Positions 33,554 to 44,502 of a DNA stretch of 64,000 nt are shown here, piece after piece. Under the pieces are notes generated by a model that worked only from the letters and a program-made list of their open reading frames with translations, was not told the origin of the DNA and did not search any database. How positions within the stretch are numbered: position 1 is the stretch's first letter; each line of letters begins with the position of its first letter. Origin of the DNA: Fusarium oxysporum f. sp. lycopersici 4287. Lineage: Eukaryota; Ascomycota; Sordariomycetes; Hypocreales; Nectriaceae. The DNA is taken from positions 1,278,591-1,342,590 of the forward strand of contig NC_030998.1 in the NCBI RefSeq assembly GCF_000149955.1, given 5' to 3'. The position numbers and the translations under genes are program-made.

Positions 33554-35336
33554 CTAAGCACTAACATCAGACGAACCCTCAGTCACTATATTGACGATCA
33601 TCTCATTGAACAGCTTCCACCAACCAATATTCGGAACGGAACGGACTCGTGGATCAGGCATCACCAGAATTATGTTGAGCTTTCCTGAGAAGGTCCAAGC
33701 CCATGTTTGAGCTGGGTATGAATCAGTTAGTTTCTTTGTAGAACAAGACCGACGTGGAGAGATGCAGGAATATTGCACTTACGTCCAAACAAGTCGCTAA
33801 CTCGTGAATAAAACGAAAAGTCGTCAATATTCAGTGCAGGCCTATCATTTGGATCTAGAGACCCGTATGACCCTGGGAGATGATGTCCGTCCAAAAGACC
33901 TGCTGATGACAGAGGAGTAAACATGCCAGGCGGTCTATCGATATTGTTGGAAGAAGCAATGATTAGCCAAGAGATTTATGATGATAAAATGCCAGGGAGA
34001 CTTACGAAGGCAGTAGACCGGCTTTCATCGCTTCCATTGCATGCGCAACACCCCCAAAGGCAGCTGGGCCTTGAGTCCAATCCACATGTTCACTCAGATT
34101 GCTGTTGACCGCCTCATCGATCGCTCGACCAACATTTCGGGCAACTTCCCAAACAATCTTCCTCCAGTTATCGTCCCCGATAGAAGCGTCCTGGTTCTTG
34201 AGATATGGACTCACGTCAAAGGGAGACACAAGGAAAGTAGTCGCCATGACGGGCCCGATGTAGACTGCCTCTTGACGTATCTCGCTCAATGCTGTCTTTG
34301 AAGAAGCTGAACGATCCTGATTGCCACCGAAAGATGTCTGCCGCAGCCTGTTGCTCACACAGATAGGTGCCGCCGTGGTTCGTGACACATCTTCCGGAGG
34401 AAAGGTTTTGAGGAGTGCAAGCGCTTGCAATGCCGTCAATAGTGCCGTCACAGTAACCCCATGCTCCTTGCAGAGCTTAAAGACCTTTTGCGTGGTCCCT
34501 TGCGACAGAACCTGCCTTCTCACAGAATAATCGGTGTCAGGTCGGTCTTTTGCCGGCTCCTGCGAGATAGGGCAGAGCGTGATATTGCTGAGATTGGCAC
34601 CAAGAAGCTGCGTTGCCTTTTCTTGAGACTCGGCATCCAACGGAGTGTCTCCAATAGGATCACGGAGAAAGTCGAGATAGCAAGGGTGTAGAGAAGAGTG
34701 GGATGCATTTTTGTATGAAAGCGATAGCACTTGGGTGGTACTCAGTCCGTCTGCAAGTTTGCTAAGAAGTTTGTTGAGAATAGCCGCACCACTCCAGAAA
34801 TCGTTCAATGCATGATTGTAGCGGATTGCAAGAGCAAAAGTCCCCGCCTCAGCGGGCGAAAAAACGAGGGATACATGGATCAGATGGTCTCCGAGCTCTA
34901 GGCTGATGCGTTTTCCCGGAGCCGAGTAGAAGTCGTCAGTGAGCAACTTCAAGCCCTCTTGAGCTGATTTTTCGGTATGCAGAACGGTAGTCCTCTGCTT
35001 GATCCTCTCGGAGAAGTCGCTGTCTGAAGTGAGAGGACGGTAAACGAAGTCTCGAGACTTGGCGACCGCCGACTCTTCTTGGCCACGCTCAATGACTGCC
35101 AGGAGGGAAGGCTTCTCAAGGCAAACACGCGATACTGCTTTGCTGAACCAAGCTTCAACATTGGTTTTGCTTTTCAGATGGGACGTGTAAGACGGAGCAA
35201 TTGTGAAGATGACAGCGCCCATCCATTCAGTCCAACCATCGATCTCGAGCCACTGGTCGAACATGCGCTCGGGTCCGATGAGGGGCCGGCTCCAGAGGCC
35301 ATCGCTTCGTTGCTTCCATGGAGAGACCTTGGGCAT
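33554..35336 (-). CDS. BAHD-like / alcohol acetyltransferase-type acyltransferase
   Basis: Three exons on the minus strand: 35336-34006, 33934-33783, 33711-33554; introns 71 and 71 bp with GTAAGT donors; 546 residues. The catalytic HxxxD is HALND with His175 and Asp179, in RYNHALNDFW. The second landmark of the fold, usually DFGWG or similar, corresponds to SDLFGPQTWAWTFSGKLN, built across the last splice. The chloramphenicol-acetyltransferase-like fold transfers an acyl group from CoA to an alcohol or amine; fungal relatives act in mycotoxin and alkaloid pathways. No signal peptide is seen, so it is probably cytosolic. It sits between the decarboxylase and the divergent lactonase gene, sharing an 888-base promoter region with the latter. 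The C-terminal two exons were joined from separate frames and fit exactly. Confidence 0.85.
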
Positions 35337-36224
35337 TATGCTGTTTTCTTTAAGAGTGCAGAGATGAGCAATGTGATGTTGGAGTCAACATCATCAACCC
35401 CGCCCATTGTTGTTCTTTTCGCTGCGCCATGATCGTCGCTTATGTTGTCGAATCAGGGCCAAGAGAAGACTAAATTCTCACGACGTGCCTCAGTACCCCA
35501 CTGTAGAGAATCGTGCCATTTGCCGTTCCATACCAGTATGGAAGCCTTGCGCTTCGTTGAGCGTGCTTCCCGTCCTTGATGAGCCATGAGACTTGACCGC
35601 ATCGCCATATTCTCACCTTGTGTGTATAGTCAGCTTGCTTCAGTGGGTGGACACATGCTAAGTAGAGGATGTCAATGAACATCAATGAAGACAACAACTA
35701 ACGATAGCGAAGAGATCAATATTTCAGGATGGTGTAGCAGCACACAATGTTATCTAAAATACGATGTTAGATATAATGAAACATCGCTAGCCTCTCTATG
35801 TAGGGTCCATCTTCGTCGGAAATGCCCCGGTCTTGCTTTTTCCGCTGGTTCGGTTCGGCAGTCGGAATGCGGGCTTTTCCGTATGGACCGAACGAACCTC
35901 GAAACTATCTTCGATATTCATGGCATTGTTTCACGCTCTTCATTTCATATTGATATCTATGGAAGCCCAATAGTTGGTAATCATTTGTGAAACATTCTCG
36001 AGTTCACAATCTCTCCTTGACCCCCATCAAGCTTCCCCGCAGTATCGTTGCATCCGCGTTGTTTTCACTTCTGTGCAACAGCGACTGGGAGATTACCTGG
36101 ACGAACATCTGCTGCATCCACGGAAAAGCCTAGCTGTCCTGCATCATCAGTGTCCCTCGTTCATGCCGATCAATTGGCGCGATCCCGAATACAACCTTTG
36201 AAGAGTCAGAACAAGGATTCAAAA
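35337..36224. promoter_or_regulatory. Divergent promoter region, acyltransferase / lactonase
   Basis: 888 bases between two divergently transcribed genes with no coding evidence. It contains the second copy of GAATGCGGGC and several TTCGG/CCGAA half-sites between about 35848 and 35895, including GGTTCGGTTCGG and GACCGAACGAACC, which form an imperfect inverted pair around the motif. This is suggestive of an operator for a Zn2Cys6-type dimer. Confidence 0.4.
35865..35874 (+). promoter_or_regulatory. Candidate shared regulatory motif GAATGCGGGC (copy 2)
   Basis: Identical to 31453-31462. It lies 350 bases upstream of the lactonase start and 529 bases upstream of the acyltransferase start, between inverted TTCGG/CCGAA half-sites. 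Confidence 0.3.
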
Positions 36225-37970
36225 ATGTCGACAAAGCGGGGTACGTCGACAATAAAGAGTCGAGATGGCTCTGGACGACAAGGAACCAGCAAAGCACAGA
36301 GAAGCTCATTCCTGAATACTACCACTATGGCCATTGGAGTACTTGCTATTGGTGTCTTGGTTCCCTATAGCCTTGGCCTCTTCGGTGAGGCTCAGGCAAA
36401 CCCTACTGCCATCGACCCTGCCAAGCTACCAGCTACGGCCCAGATAATCGACCAGAAGACCTTCAATGTTTTGGAGCATGTCCCTCCACCGAAAGAAGCT
36501 AATGCTACAACTGTGAGTTAGCACAAATATGCCTGTGACCTGTGCTGACACCGTGATAGAGGTTCCTCTGGCCGGGAGTTACCTATGAATCCCTTACTGA
36601 ACGACCATTTCATGTTTATGATGCAGAGTTCCTCAATATAATTGGAAGCAATCCAACCTTGACCTTGCTCGCCACTTCAGAAAAAGATCCCATCTTCCAT
36701 GAAGCTGTTGTATGGTTCGTAAACCCCACGGCCTAGCATTTTCTTTCAACAACTAACACGCAATTATATAGGAACCCTCCGACTGAAGAAGTTTTCTTTG
36801 TGCAGAACGCAGGCGATCCAGATGCTGGAACAGGACTTGCAAAGTCATCTGTCATCCAAAAGATTTCTTTGGCCGAAGCTGAAGCTCTGAAGAATGGATC
36901 GCACACGGAGAGTCAAGTCAAGATTACTGTTGTAGACTCTAATCCACAAGTCATAAACCCTAATGGTAAGTATAGTTCCTAGATGTTAGAGAGTCTCCAC
37001 ATGCTCACAACTCGCAGGCGGAACGAACTATAAGGGTCAGATCATCTTCGCAGGCGAAGGGCAAGGCGAGAAGATACCTTCCGCTTTGTATCTGATGAAT
37101 TCCGAAGCGCCATATAATACAACAAGTAAGGACTCCCTCGAATCTCTGCGCTGTGAAAACTACTGACTGCGTCATTGTAGCACTTGTGAACAACTTCTTT
37201 GGCAGGCAATTCAACTCTCTCAATGATGTCTCCGTCAATCCACGCAACGGCGATATCTATTTCACAGATACCATGTACGGCTACTGGCAGTACTTCCGCC
37301 CCGAGCCTGGACTGCAAAACCAAGTCTACCGTTTCGACCCAGATACTGGAGCTTTAACCGTTGTTGCGGATGGCTTCGTCGCTCCAAATGGTGAGGCGAA
37401 GCAAATTCTCATTAGCTTCATGTGAGTTGATTGCTGACGATTAGGGGTTGGCAGGCCTCACTTTCTCACCCGATGGACTGCACGCCTATGTCACAGATAC
37501 TGGCATAAGCAACGCACTATTCGGGCATAACTACACTCGTCCCGCCTCTATGTAAGCCTTGAGATTAGTAGTAACGGCCAGACTTCTGATAGCGATAACA
37601 GCTACCGATTCGATGTACAAAAAGATGGTACATGGGAGAATCGCAAGACGTTTGCTTTCACAGCAGCTCGTCTACCAGATGGTAAGCTTGATTAGTTCTT
37701 TCTTACTGCCAGCAGATCTCGTCCCGGAAGACTAAAAGTATGCTGATTGCTTTGACCCTAGGAATTCATTGCGACTCCAAAGGCAACGTCTATGCGGGCT
37801 GCGGCGATGGCGTGCATGTCTGGAATCGTTCCGGAAAGCTCATTGGAAAGATTTACACAGGAATCAATGCAGCCAACTTTCAATTCGCTGGCAAAGGACG
37901 CATGGTTATCATGGGGAGGACAAAACTGTTCTATGCTACTCTTGCTGCTTCTGGAGCACCATTAAGTTGA
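36225..37970 (+). CDS. SMP-30/gluconolactonase-like six-bladed propeller enzyme, membrane-anchored
   Basis: Eight exons: 36225-36512, 36560-36714, 36772-36965, 37018-37125, 37181-37390, 37455-37551, 37602-37681, 37762-37970; introns 47-80 bp; 446 residues. A Ser/Arg-rich cytoplasmic tail leads to one hydrophobic segment (MAIGVLAIGVLVPYSLGLF) and then the propeller. Typical repeats are LNDVSVNPRNGDIYFTDTMYGY, VYRFDPDTGALTVVADGFVAPNG, LTFSPDGLHAYVTDTG and GIHCDSKGNVYAGCGDGVHVW, with the Asn and Asp that bind the catalytic metal. Family members hydrolyse lactones or related esters. The dense intron content is unusual among its single-exon neighbours. It is divergent from the acyltransferase and may belong to the same pathway, hydrolysing a lactone or ester product, which is inference. 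Confidence 0.9.
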
Positions 37971-39376
37971 GCTATTGACATAATCCGATGCCTCGGCACG
38001 GGGTCTTGACTTCAGAGTGAAGCGTCAATTCCAGACCTACTACTGATGCTTGGCACTTTTACGAGGTTTGGAGACACGATCCTTCATGGCTCAAAATAAC
38101 AAGTTTCTGCGTATCGAAGGAGCTGCATAGACATGGAATAGTAACTGAATTACCAGAACAAGCTAGGATGCTGTTATTATCAAGCTTTAAGCTTAGCGAT
38201 GGATCACCATGGGTTACATCGTGATACAGGGCGGCACAGCTCTCGGCCCCGAGCATCCATCCAGGTTTTTGCCGATCCCGCACAGGGCTGTGCAGCTGAT
38301 GCCGATCAGTCAGGGGGATGCTGACTGAAGCATCTCTGCCTGGTACGACAAAAGAATCCTCCGATGATCGTGGCATTGATTGTGACGTCGGACAATAAAT
38401 CTGTTTGCCGTTGGTCTAGGGTCATGCATGAATGTTAGCATCCTTCGTGTTTAGTCCAAATTGGAACGGGATAAAAAGGCCCCTTGCAGAGTGACATTCA
38501 ATGCCTCTGATCAGCGAGGGAGTGGAGCTGAAACAGAACACGACTTGCCTATTTTGACTACGTAGCTCACTTCTGACGTCAGATCAGTTTATAAGGCAGA
38601 ATTGCTCGTACAGCAGACCACTAACACCAAGGTATGCACAGAAAAGAAGATACAACAGCTTCGACAACAGTGAGTCGAAGGCAACGTTGCCATTGATGCA
38701 AAATCAATCTAAGACTATGGACTCTTTATCATTTTGGGGTTCCTAAGACTTCCTATAATCTTAATGTTAATGATAGCTTTTATGATAAACGGTGCAGCAG
38801 CAAAACTGCCCCCAATCCAACGCAGCCTCACAAACGTTCCATCGACCCACGTGCCTGTCGATCAGTCTTGGCTTCAACCCGCCTCAGCATGGAAAACCCG
38901 ACTCTGCAGCAGAGAAAGAGCCATGATGTAATTGACTCTCCAACCCGCTTCAAGCAGGCAGTGCTGAAACGATCCTTCGAGAAAAAAAGTACAGTGAATA
39001 GACTGGAAGGATGCACTTTGACTGGCCTATCATAGCACACAAATCGTATCCGCTAGCACTGCCGGCAGGTGATCTTGAGTGACATATCCGAAAAAGTGCA
39101 TAAGTATCTTGCGACGTTGGTGCTTATGACGAGTAAGCTCCTGACAAGATTATGATCAACATGAATGTAACGTCCTTGCCAAGATGTGCATTTGAGCTGA
39201 ACCCCCATGGACGAGCCGCGATCAAGGTGTTGAGTTGTAAAATGTTGATCTATTCAAGACAGGAACCTGTTTCCAAGAGCACCAGACAAGCATAAATACT
39301 GCATCATCCGCCATCAGTAAAACTCCATCTCATCACCATCTTCATCTCCCATCACAACATCAACTCAACAGCCACC
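37971..39376. other. Intergenic region before the NLP gene
   Basis: 1.4 kb without a supported gene. A short frame from the ATG at 38764 to 38931 begins with a hydrophobic run (MLMIAFMINGAAA) that could be a secretion signal, followed by about 40 residues. It lacks any other support and is not called. The last 150 bases are CA-rich leader sequence typical of a secreted-protein gene. Confidence 0.5.
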
Positions 39377-40223
39377 ATGCAGAACAAGCTCATCACCGCC
39401 GCCGCCCTCCTGAGTGCCATGGCATCAGTCCAGGCATCTCCCGTTTCTATTTCCAAGCGAGACGTTCTCACAGCCCTCCCTGGAGGCGCTTCTGACATCG
39501 AGAACAAGTTCCAGCCTGCTCTTGACTTCGACAGCGACGGCTGCTACCAGACCGCCGCCATTGATCCTGATGGCAACTTGAACCCTGGTCATGGCGCCAC
39601 TGGTACTCCCCAGGGAGACTGTCGTGATCCCCCCCAGCTTGATAACAGCAACACCTATTCTCGCAAGCGCTGCAACAATGGCTTCTGTGCCATTATGTAA
39701 GTCTTTTTCCTCGACCTCAAACACGAGGGCTTCTTCCTTACAGTGTATACATGCTAACATTGGACCTTAAAGGTATGAGACCTACTATGAGAAAGACCAA
39801 GCCGTTGGTGGCAGCTTTCTCGGAGGTCACCGCCACGACTGGGAGAATATCGTCGTTTTCACCCAAGGCGACAATGTCGTCCGCGTCGCACCCTCCTGCC
39901 ACGGCAAATACGACGGCGCCAGCAACGAGTTCCCCAGCGACGGAAGCACCCCTCTTCTCGTTTATCACAAGGACGGTGCCGGAACTCACTGCTACCGCTT
40001 TGCCAACGACGATGACCAGGCCAACCCCGAGAACCCTACTGGTTCTTTCTTCAAAGCTCCTCTTGTTGGTTGGGACAACTGGCCTGATGTTGGTCTGCGA
40101 GACAAGATGCTGCAGAACTGGAATGGTGGTGTTGGACCTAAGCTGGATGATGAATTTGGTGATTCGCTCAAGGCGGCTGCTGGTGATGGTGTTCAGGGCT
40201 TCGATCCTTACAAGGACGAGTAA
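39377..40223 (+). CDS. Necrosis- and ethylene-inducing-like protein (NLP / NPP1 family)
   Basis: Two exons, 39377-39696 and 39773-40223, with a 76-bp intron; 256 residues. A signal peptide spans about residues 1-20, followed by a Lys-Arg (SKRD) that may be a Kex2-type processing site. The family heptapeptide GHRHDWE is intact at residues 125-131, just after the splice. Several Cys are present, including the pair near NGFCAIM. NLPs are secreted proteins that bind plant sphingolipids and damage membranes of dicot cells, or act as non-toxic elicitors, depending on the member. Activity cannot be read from sequence. No break was seen. The gene is codon-biased toward C-ending codons, as in highly expressed secreted proteins. 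It lies between the putative metabolic cluster and the HET pseudogene. Confidence 0.93.
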
Positions 40224-40428
40224 AGATGGGGAGGACCAGGGACCCTTGTTTGCTACTATTTAGTATTACTATTGAACCTTATTGACTTCGCTGAATGCAT
40301 CACTGGAGACTTTTCCCCTGGAGTAAACTATCTGTTGTTCTGTTACCTTCTGGACGTACTTAACCTGCAGTGTACATTCAAAGCCCTTCGACGTTCGCTT
40401 TAGCATCATGAGATGAGCAGAAACAATG

Positions 40429-42717
40429 CTACCTGATTTCAACAACCCGCTGCAAAACCTCTACCATCTTCACATACGTAGACTTGCTCCTCTCCAGTTC
40501 CTTAAATCTGTACAGCCCACCATGCCTCTCACACTCTTCCGGCATACGTTGATCAAAGTCCTCAATCCCCTTCCAGAATCTCTGCACATCCTCAGGATGA
40601 GTGATCACGAAAGCTCCAACTCGTATATGCCATCGATTCCCATTCTCACCCTGCCTTTCGTCTAGGACGAGGCAATTTACAGGGCTGGTGAAGTACGACA
40701 TGTTTGCAAAGACGGGAACCGCAATGGGCGACTTGCAGTTTATAGCCTCTTGACTAAACTCCACATCCCAGTAGTTTTTACTTTGAACATCGATTGCTTC
40801 ATCACCCCGGCCTCTCTCACGAGTCGCGGCTCTAAAGTTCATAAGTTTCATGCCACTCACCAGCCCCAATTCGACGATAGGTAGGTAAGAACACCGCAGA
40901 CGGAGAAACGAACCAGGGGAGGAGCAGTACCTCAAGCCACTCGATGGAGTTGCTTGATTTAGCTTCCCGTGAGGGACGATATTTGTATCGATGACTTTGG
41001 TGAAGTAAATATCCACCGAACTCGCTTCCTGCGGTTCGATGACAGCATCCTTGACAGAACACCAAGACCATGTTGGAGCAATGTACTCGTCGTAACGTTT
41101 CCCAGGTGCAGAAAATGAGTTTCCATCATATTCGAATAAATATTTGCGTGACATTGCTCACCATACCAACTCTCTCTCGACATATGGCCGCCATAGTCCA
41201 GCGAGGAAAAGGCCTGGCGATCTATGACAGGATGAATCCACCTGAGTTTGTGTACCATGCCTCCCATGGCCATCTTCGACTTGATCTTCTGACTCCACCA
41301 TATGCTGAAAGACGGGTTAGAGCACATCAACAAGGCCTGATAGTGCAATAAGTTTGTCTATCGCAACCGTGAGCTGTCCCTGGGAGTAAGCTTGAACTAC
41401 TTGATTCCAGTTCCGAAAAGCATTCTCAGGAGTTAGACAAGAAAGATTTCTATTTCGTGCGTCGAGAACAAACTTTTTCAGTGAAGTCAATACGGCAGTG
41501 TCATGTCTTATCGTCGCATCGCCATATGGCAGTCGTTCGCACACTGCGTTCGAGGAACACTCGAGAGCAACTTGTTTAAGTCCCAGATGCAGTACCCTTG
41601 GCGATAAAACACGCTCCTGGAGAGCCCAGACTCCTCGATTCAACTCCGAGTCTGAGATGCGTTCCCACCAGTTGTGATACTCGGATATGCAATAATTACT
41701 AGGAAATCCATCGCCCCATTCACGATGTATGTATACTGGGTACCATGGGCGGCCAGCTCGTTTGTCAGAAGGGTAGAAGAGCCCGTGGCCAGCCTCATCA
41801 TGTCCGTCAGCCGAGACATTGAGCCATGAGTTCCCGTAGGTGGAAGCCATACAACCAACTTCATGTTGCCAATCTGCAGGGTCGTCTTGGATTATACAGA
41901 GTGCGTCGATCCAGAGATATTCGTGACTCAGCCTTTTGGCGGTGTTACATGCATCGATGAAGACGCGGGAGAGCTCATCAACGGGAATTGAGGACTTGAA
42001 GGCTTCGATGTTGCTGCGAGTAAGCTGAAGAGTGCTTCCTGCACCCTGACAATGGCTCAGGTTCAGATACTCAGCGCCGTCGGTATATCCTGACTCTCGA
42101 CTAGGCGGACTTGAAGCGCAGCCTGTGTATTACAGACGTAAAGCAGTCGAGTTGGCTTCCAGGCGGATGTCTTCGTATGTTTGCAATCTTTATGATGTTT
42201 GTCGCATCGATCAAGCCATTCTCTGACTGATTTCCAAGTAGTCTCGCCCTGATCCGATCCAGGCAACGGCTTCAGGTTAATGTCTTTCGCATCTATATTC
42301 ACCAGTCAGCTCTGGTGCATCTCACATCAGACGTCCAAACCCAAACTAACCATCGATATCGACCGTATCGAGAGCCGCCCACACATGTCCAATGTGCGGC
42401 CATGCAACCTTTGGCCGTTCTGGAGAACTCAGAAACACAAGCGTCACATCATCGACGCCTTGCTCTAAGGGATGCTGTCTCAGTGCGGCAACTTGGCCTC
42501 GAACGTTCAGGTTTTGACGAGAATGCTCTAGGCCCCTAAGCCACCTTGCACAAAGTTCGCAGTAACGCGAGGATTGAATGAGATCTGAGAGAGCTCTGGT
42601 TCGGATTGGCTGAATGAGCTCGTCATCGCGACAAAATTCACAGAGGGTTCCGTCTTGCACCGAGAGAAATGTCGTGGGCGGTGCAAGAGCGCTGGATGAA
42701 GAGGTTAGAGTCGACAT
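40429..42717 (-). pseudogene. HET-domain (heterokaryon incompatibility) protein gene, degenerate
   Basis: Coding remains run from the ATG at 42717 to the stop at 40429, with one intron at 42293-42350 (58 bp). N-terminal CEFCRDDELI and RYCELCARWL are typical of the Cys-rich lead of HET proteins. The HET core follows: YLNLSHC, LTRSNIEAF, RVFIDACNTAKRL, YLWIDALCIIQDD, GCMASTYGNSWLNVSADG, GVWALQERVLSPR, then DKLIALSGL, AGLWRPYVERELVW and YIAPTWSWCSV. The frame is broken near 42080, just before YLNLSHC, and is stopped by TAA at 41317-41319 and TGA at 41158-41160, with homology continuing in the same frame after each stop. In LSHCWG, the Trp is replaced by Gln. Skipping the stops by splicing would remove conserved motifs, so a pseudogene is the best reading. 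HET proteins trigger cell death after fusion of unlike strains. Confidence 0.85.
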
Positions 42718-42849
42718 ATTTGTCAATGATTGCAAATTGTGTCTGTAGCCTTTGCGACACGATAGAAGTTGAGCTTTGAGAGGACGAGTGAGGCGAAGCA
42801 CGCCAGGCGCAAACTACCCATCATACTGGCTGACCCATGAAAGCTTCTC

Positions 42850-43608
42850 TCACGGGTGCAACATTCTTGCAAACGCCTGAAGTTGCTTCCCCCAATCATT
42901 GCGAACACCCATGAATATGAACGTTTCAGGGCCTCGTGAATCCTGCGGAATGCCCCAGAAGACAAGATCTCGGCTTGCTCTGAGGATCAAGTGATCTTTG
43001 TCAATGAATTGCAGAATCATAGAGAATCTGCCATCGGTGGTGTAGATCTCATGGTGTTTAAGGCTTGAACATTCCGGGGCTTTGACTGGGACAAGTTCAA
43101 AGTCGACCTTTGGATTGAGCCAGAACCGGCCGGTGAGATCATCGCTGTGCACCTCGCCTCTATCTCCGTATTCGAACCTGACGTATCTCCTCTGGTAGCC
43201 ATGCGGACTGGGATCGTAAAAACAGTCAAAGTAGTCCATACAGTAAAGATCGAACTGGCTGTCGATAGGTCCTAGTTGAGTTGATTCGCTCCTGGACACG
43301 GAAATCTCAGAAGCTTCATATGCTGCCCGCACTTGTTCGACCTTATTTTTCTCCTCCTCTCTTGCATCCTCCTTACGCTTTCTGATAATCTCTTTGCGCT
43401 GGAAAAGCTCTCTTTTGCGTTCCTCCCGCTTCTCTCTCAAGCAATGGTAATCTGCAGCATCTCCATTGTACGCTATGGTTTCGTCTGGGCTGGTTTCATC
43501 AAGGTCGGAGATATCTTCATCAAAGTCCCAGAGTATAACGCCATTTCTCTTTTTAACTGCCTCAGAAACGCGATAGTACCAAGCAGGTAATTCTGAGGGG
43601 GAAGTCAT
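42850..43608 (-). CDS. Hypothetical protein with central charged helix
   Basis: Single exon, 252 residues from the ATG at 43608; the open frame extends slightly upstream without an ATG. The N-terminus has the pattern LPAWYYRVSEAVKKRNG. Residues of about 60-105 are very rich in Lys, Arg and Glu (KREERKRELFQRKEIIRKRK) and should form a long helix or coiled coil. The C-terminal 130 residues are mixed alpha/beta with several aromatic residues (YCMDYFDCFYDPSP). I do not recognise a domain. It lies 132 bases from the start of the HET pseudogene, on the same strand, and could be a lineage-specific gene. No secretion signal. Confidence 0.65.
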   Translation of the reverse strand: MTSPSELPAWYYRVSEAVKKRNGVILWDFDEDISDLDETSPDETIAYNGDAADYHCLREKREERKRELFQRKEIIRKRKEDAREEEKNKVEQVRAAYEASEISVSRSESTQLGPIDSQFDLYCMDYFDCFYDPSPHGYQRRYVRFEYGDRGEVHSDDLTGRFWLNPKVDFELVPVKAPECSSLKHHEIYTTDGRFSMILQFIDKDHLILRASRDLVFWGIPQDSRGPETFIFMGVRNDWGKQLQAFARMLHP

Positions 43609-43848
43609 TAGCGAGATGATGGGCGATGACAAATTGTTGAAGGGCACCCAAGCATCGCGGGGTCAGCAATTCAGTGGAGGTGCGCTAAACTTTGGCGGCT
43701 TCTGCTCCCCGCAATGAGAGCTTCGTGGGCAGCTTAAACGTTGACTGAGAGCTGAACTGACTGGTTAGATCAAATGGGTAACGAGGTTGAACAAATGATG
43801 CGCACGTATATTACAGCGTAAAAAAAGAAGAAAAGGCAAAAAATTGAA

Positions 43849-43933
43849 TCCCCGAAACCTGGATCGAACAAGTGACCTTTCGGTGGCAATATCAGTTACA
43901 GCCGAACGCTCTTCCAGCTGAGCTATTCGGGGA
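43849..43933 (-). tRNA. tRNA-Tyr (GTA), with an 11-base intron
   Basis: On the minus strand the acceptor TCCCCGA pairs fully with TCGGGGA. The D-arm is GCTC...GAGC, the anticodon stem TTCGG/CCGAA, and the T-arm ACTTG-TTCGATC-CAGGT. The anticodon GTA is at 43897-43899. An 11-base intron (43885-43895) lies one base 3' of the anticodon, the canonical tRNA intron position. All stems pair, so it should be functional. Confidence 0.93.
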
Positions 43934-44502
43934 GAAGGTCTGGATTCTTGACAGCAAGTTTGCAAATGCGATTCACAATCTTCCCAAAACGTGAAACTGC
44001 ATCCAGTTAAACTGAGCATTCTGACCATCCCCCATCGCCATGCTGCAACAGCTTCAGTCTTTAGACCCCATCCGGCATTTCTATGCTTAACGGACAGTCA
44101 GCTGATACTATACTGCGACTCCTGCTAGCCATCTCTTTACTAGTCTCATCGATCCATGCGTAATCGACCTTCTGAATGTAGCCTCACCGAAGTAACCTCG
44201 TCGCAACAAGGTTTTCACGTCAATAGCAATGCAACGTCCTCATCGCCATTCGATCTCCGCTCCATTTCCGAATACCACTTCCGAAACTTCACGGAAATCC
44301 TCTTCCCTCCTATTGACACTGACTCATTCCCCAATGCGAAAATGGTAGCGAGGTCACAATGATGCCAGAACTAGTAACTCGGTGAAAAACACCGCCGATC
44401 ACGGTGCCGATAACTCCGATCGGCGACACCCCGCAACAATCCATATCATATCGATTCGAGCACGCGATCACATTCTCTTTCTCAACTTCAATAGCCCTCA
44501 CA
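43934..44502. other. Intergenic region, promoter of the MFS gene
   Basis: 569 bases from the tRNA to the MFS start codon. The open frame runs upstream of 44503 to 44404 without an ATG, so this is leader and promoter. No further gene seen. Confidence 0.5.

Noticed and set aside
38764..38931. Short frame with a hydrophobic N-terminus, a possible small secreted peptide
   Set aside because: Only 55 residues with no further support; could arise by chance.
41158..41386. Splicing that would remove both HET stop codons (donors GTTGCG and GTATGG)
   Set aside because: Donors are weak and the spliced-out parts include conserved HET motifs such as DKLIALSGL, so nonsense mutations are more likely.
43765..44028. 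87-residue frame across the tRNA-Tyr
   Set aside because: It reads through a well-formed tRNA gene.
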